Translations under genes and position numbers: made by a program | Notes under the pieces: generated by a model | Seen by the model: only the letters and a program-made list of their open reading frames with translations | Databases searched by the model: none | Told to the model about the DNA's origin: nothing | In this document: positions 46,679-46,818 of the stretch, piece after piece | Layout: each line of letters starts with the position of its first letter | Position numbering within the stretch: position 1 is the stretch's first letter | From: Hyphomicrobium sp. | GTDB lineage: Bacteria; Pseudomonadota; Alphaproteobacteria; Rhizobiales; Hyphomicrobiaceae | Reading direction: 5' to 3' | Assembly: GCA_002928395.1 (NCBI GenBank) | Contig: PEQZ01000006.1 | Location: 1 to 46,818 of the forward strand | Length of the DNA: 46,818 nucleotides

Positions 46679-46696
46679 TGTCATTTTAATTTGACA
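46679..46696 (+). promoter_or_regulatory. Perfect PpsR/CrtJ operator before hemA
   Basis: The site reads TGTCATTTTAATTTGACA and fits TGTC-N10-GACA without mismatch; one further base pair (G and C) extends the palindrome on each side. It lies about 80 bp upstream of the hemA start in an AT-rich pocket. A PpsR gene lies in the same window at 32588-34009. Confidence 0.75.
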
Positions 46697-46774
46697 CGTT
46701 CGAATGTCTGAGTAACTTTACAGCCAGCAACGAGCAGGCACTCATGACGGGGCCGTCCGGCGGAGGTGACGAAA

Positions 46775-46818
46775 TGGACTATAACGACAGCTTCGAAAGC
46801 GCTCTCGTTGCCTTGCAT
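46775..46818 (+). CDS. hemA: 5-aminolevulinate synthase, N-terminal fragment (runs off the window)
   Basis: Only the first 14 complete codons are in the window; they read MDYNDSFESALVAL and then LH begins. This matches the usual start of alphaproteobacterial 5-aminolevulinate synthases (MDYNxxFxxALxxLHxEGRYR). GGAGGT lies eight bases upstream. Position after puhE is where hemA often sits in purple-bacterial clusters, and the perfect PpsR site upstream suits a tetrapyrrole gene. HemA makes 5-aminolevulinate from glycine and succinyl-CoA, the first tetrapyrrole step. Confidence 0.75.

Overview
The window is GC-rich alphaproteobacterial DNA with dense genes, short overlaps of the ATGA type and strong purine ribosome binding sites. 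It joins two gene sets that are seldom discussed together. The left part (about 1-27 kb) is a methanesulfonate (MSA) and sulfite locus. The right part (about 27.5-46.8 kb) is half of a purple-bacterial photosynthesis gene cluster. The PuhA/PuhB/PuhC/LhaA/PpsR/AerR set and the oxygen-dependent cyclase AcsF indicate an anoxygenic phototroph, probably in or near the order Hyphomicrobiales. The family placement is an inference and the species cannot be named from this sequence.

Left part. pxpA (206-979) stands alone. On the minus strand an msmABCD operon (6388 to 2870) encodes a Rieske oxygenase with the lengthened CxH-x26-CxxH centre known from methanesulfonate monooxygenase. It continues into a TauE/SafE sulfite exporter and an Alph_Pro_TM membrane protein. 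Divergent from it, after a 719-bp regulatory gap, are a periplasmic binding protein, two permeases and two ATPases (7108-12110), which look like the MSA importer. A GldA plus fused GldFG-like ABC system follows (12335-15708). Then come a SoxC/SoxD-like periplasmic sulfite dehydrogenase (16083-17967), a divergent PanB, a second TauE/SafE protein, a LysR regulator, and a SoeABC-like membrane molybdoenzyme (27096 to 22502) with an unrecognised 271-residue partner. The inferred pathway is MSA import, cleavage to formaldehyde and sulfite, and sulfite disposal by export and by two separate oxidases.

Right part. Reading leftward on the minus strand are aerR, ppsR, bchG, a PucC-family gene, bchP and two small membrane proteins. 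Reading rightward are bchF, bchN, bchB, bchL, bchM, lhaA, puhA, puhB, puhC, a 101-residue protein, acsF, puhE and the first codons of hemA. bchH, normally between bchB and bchL, is absent; only a 105-bp GAC-rich spacer lies there. Candidate PpsR operators occur upstream of bchG, between aerR and bchF, and as a perfect palindrome before hemA.

Taken together, the organism may use MSA-derived sulfite and C1 units as carbon or electron sources alongside light. No insertion sequences, tRNA, rRNA or CRISPR arrays were seen. The junction between the two parts (27.1-27.5 kb) is a non-coding stretch with 9-bp iterated repeats.
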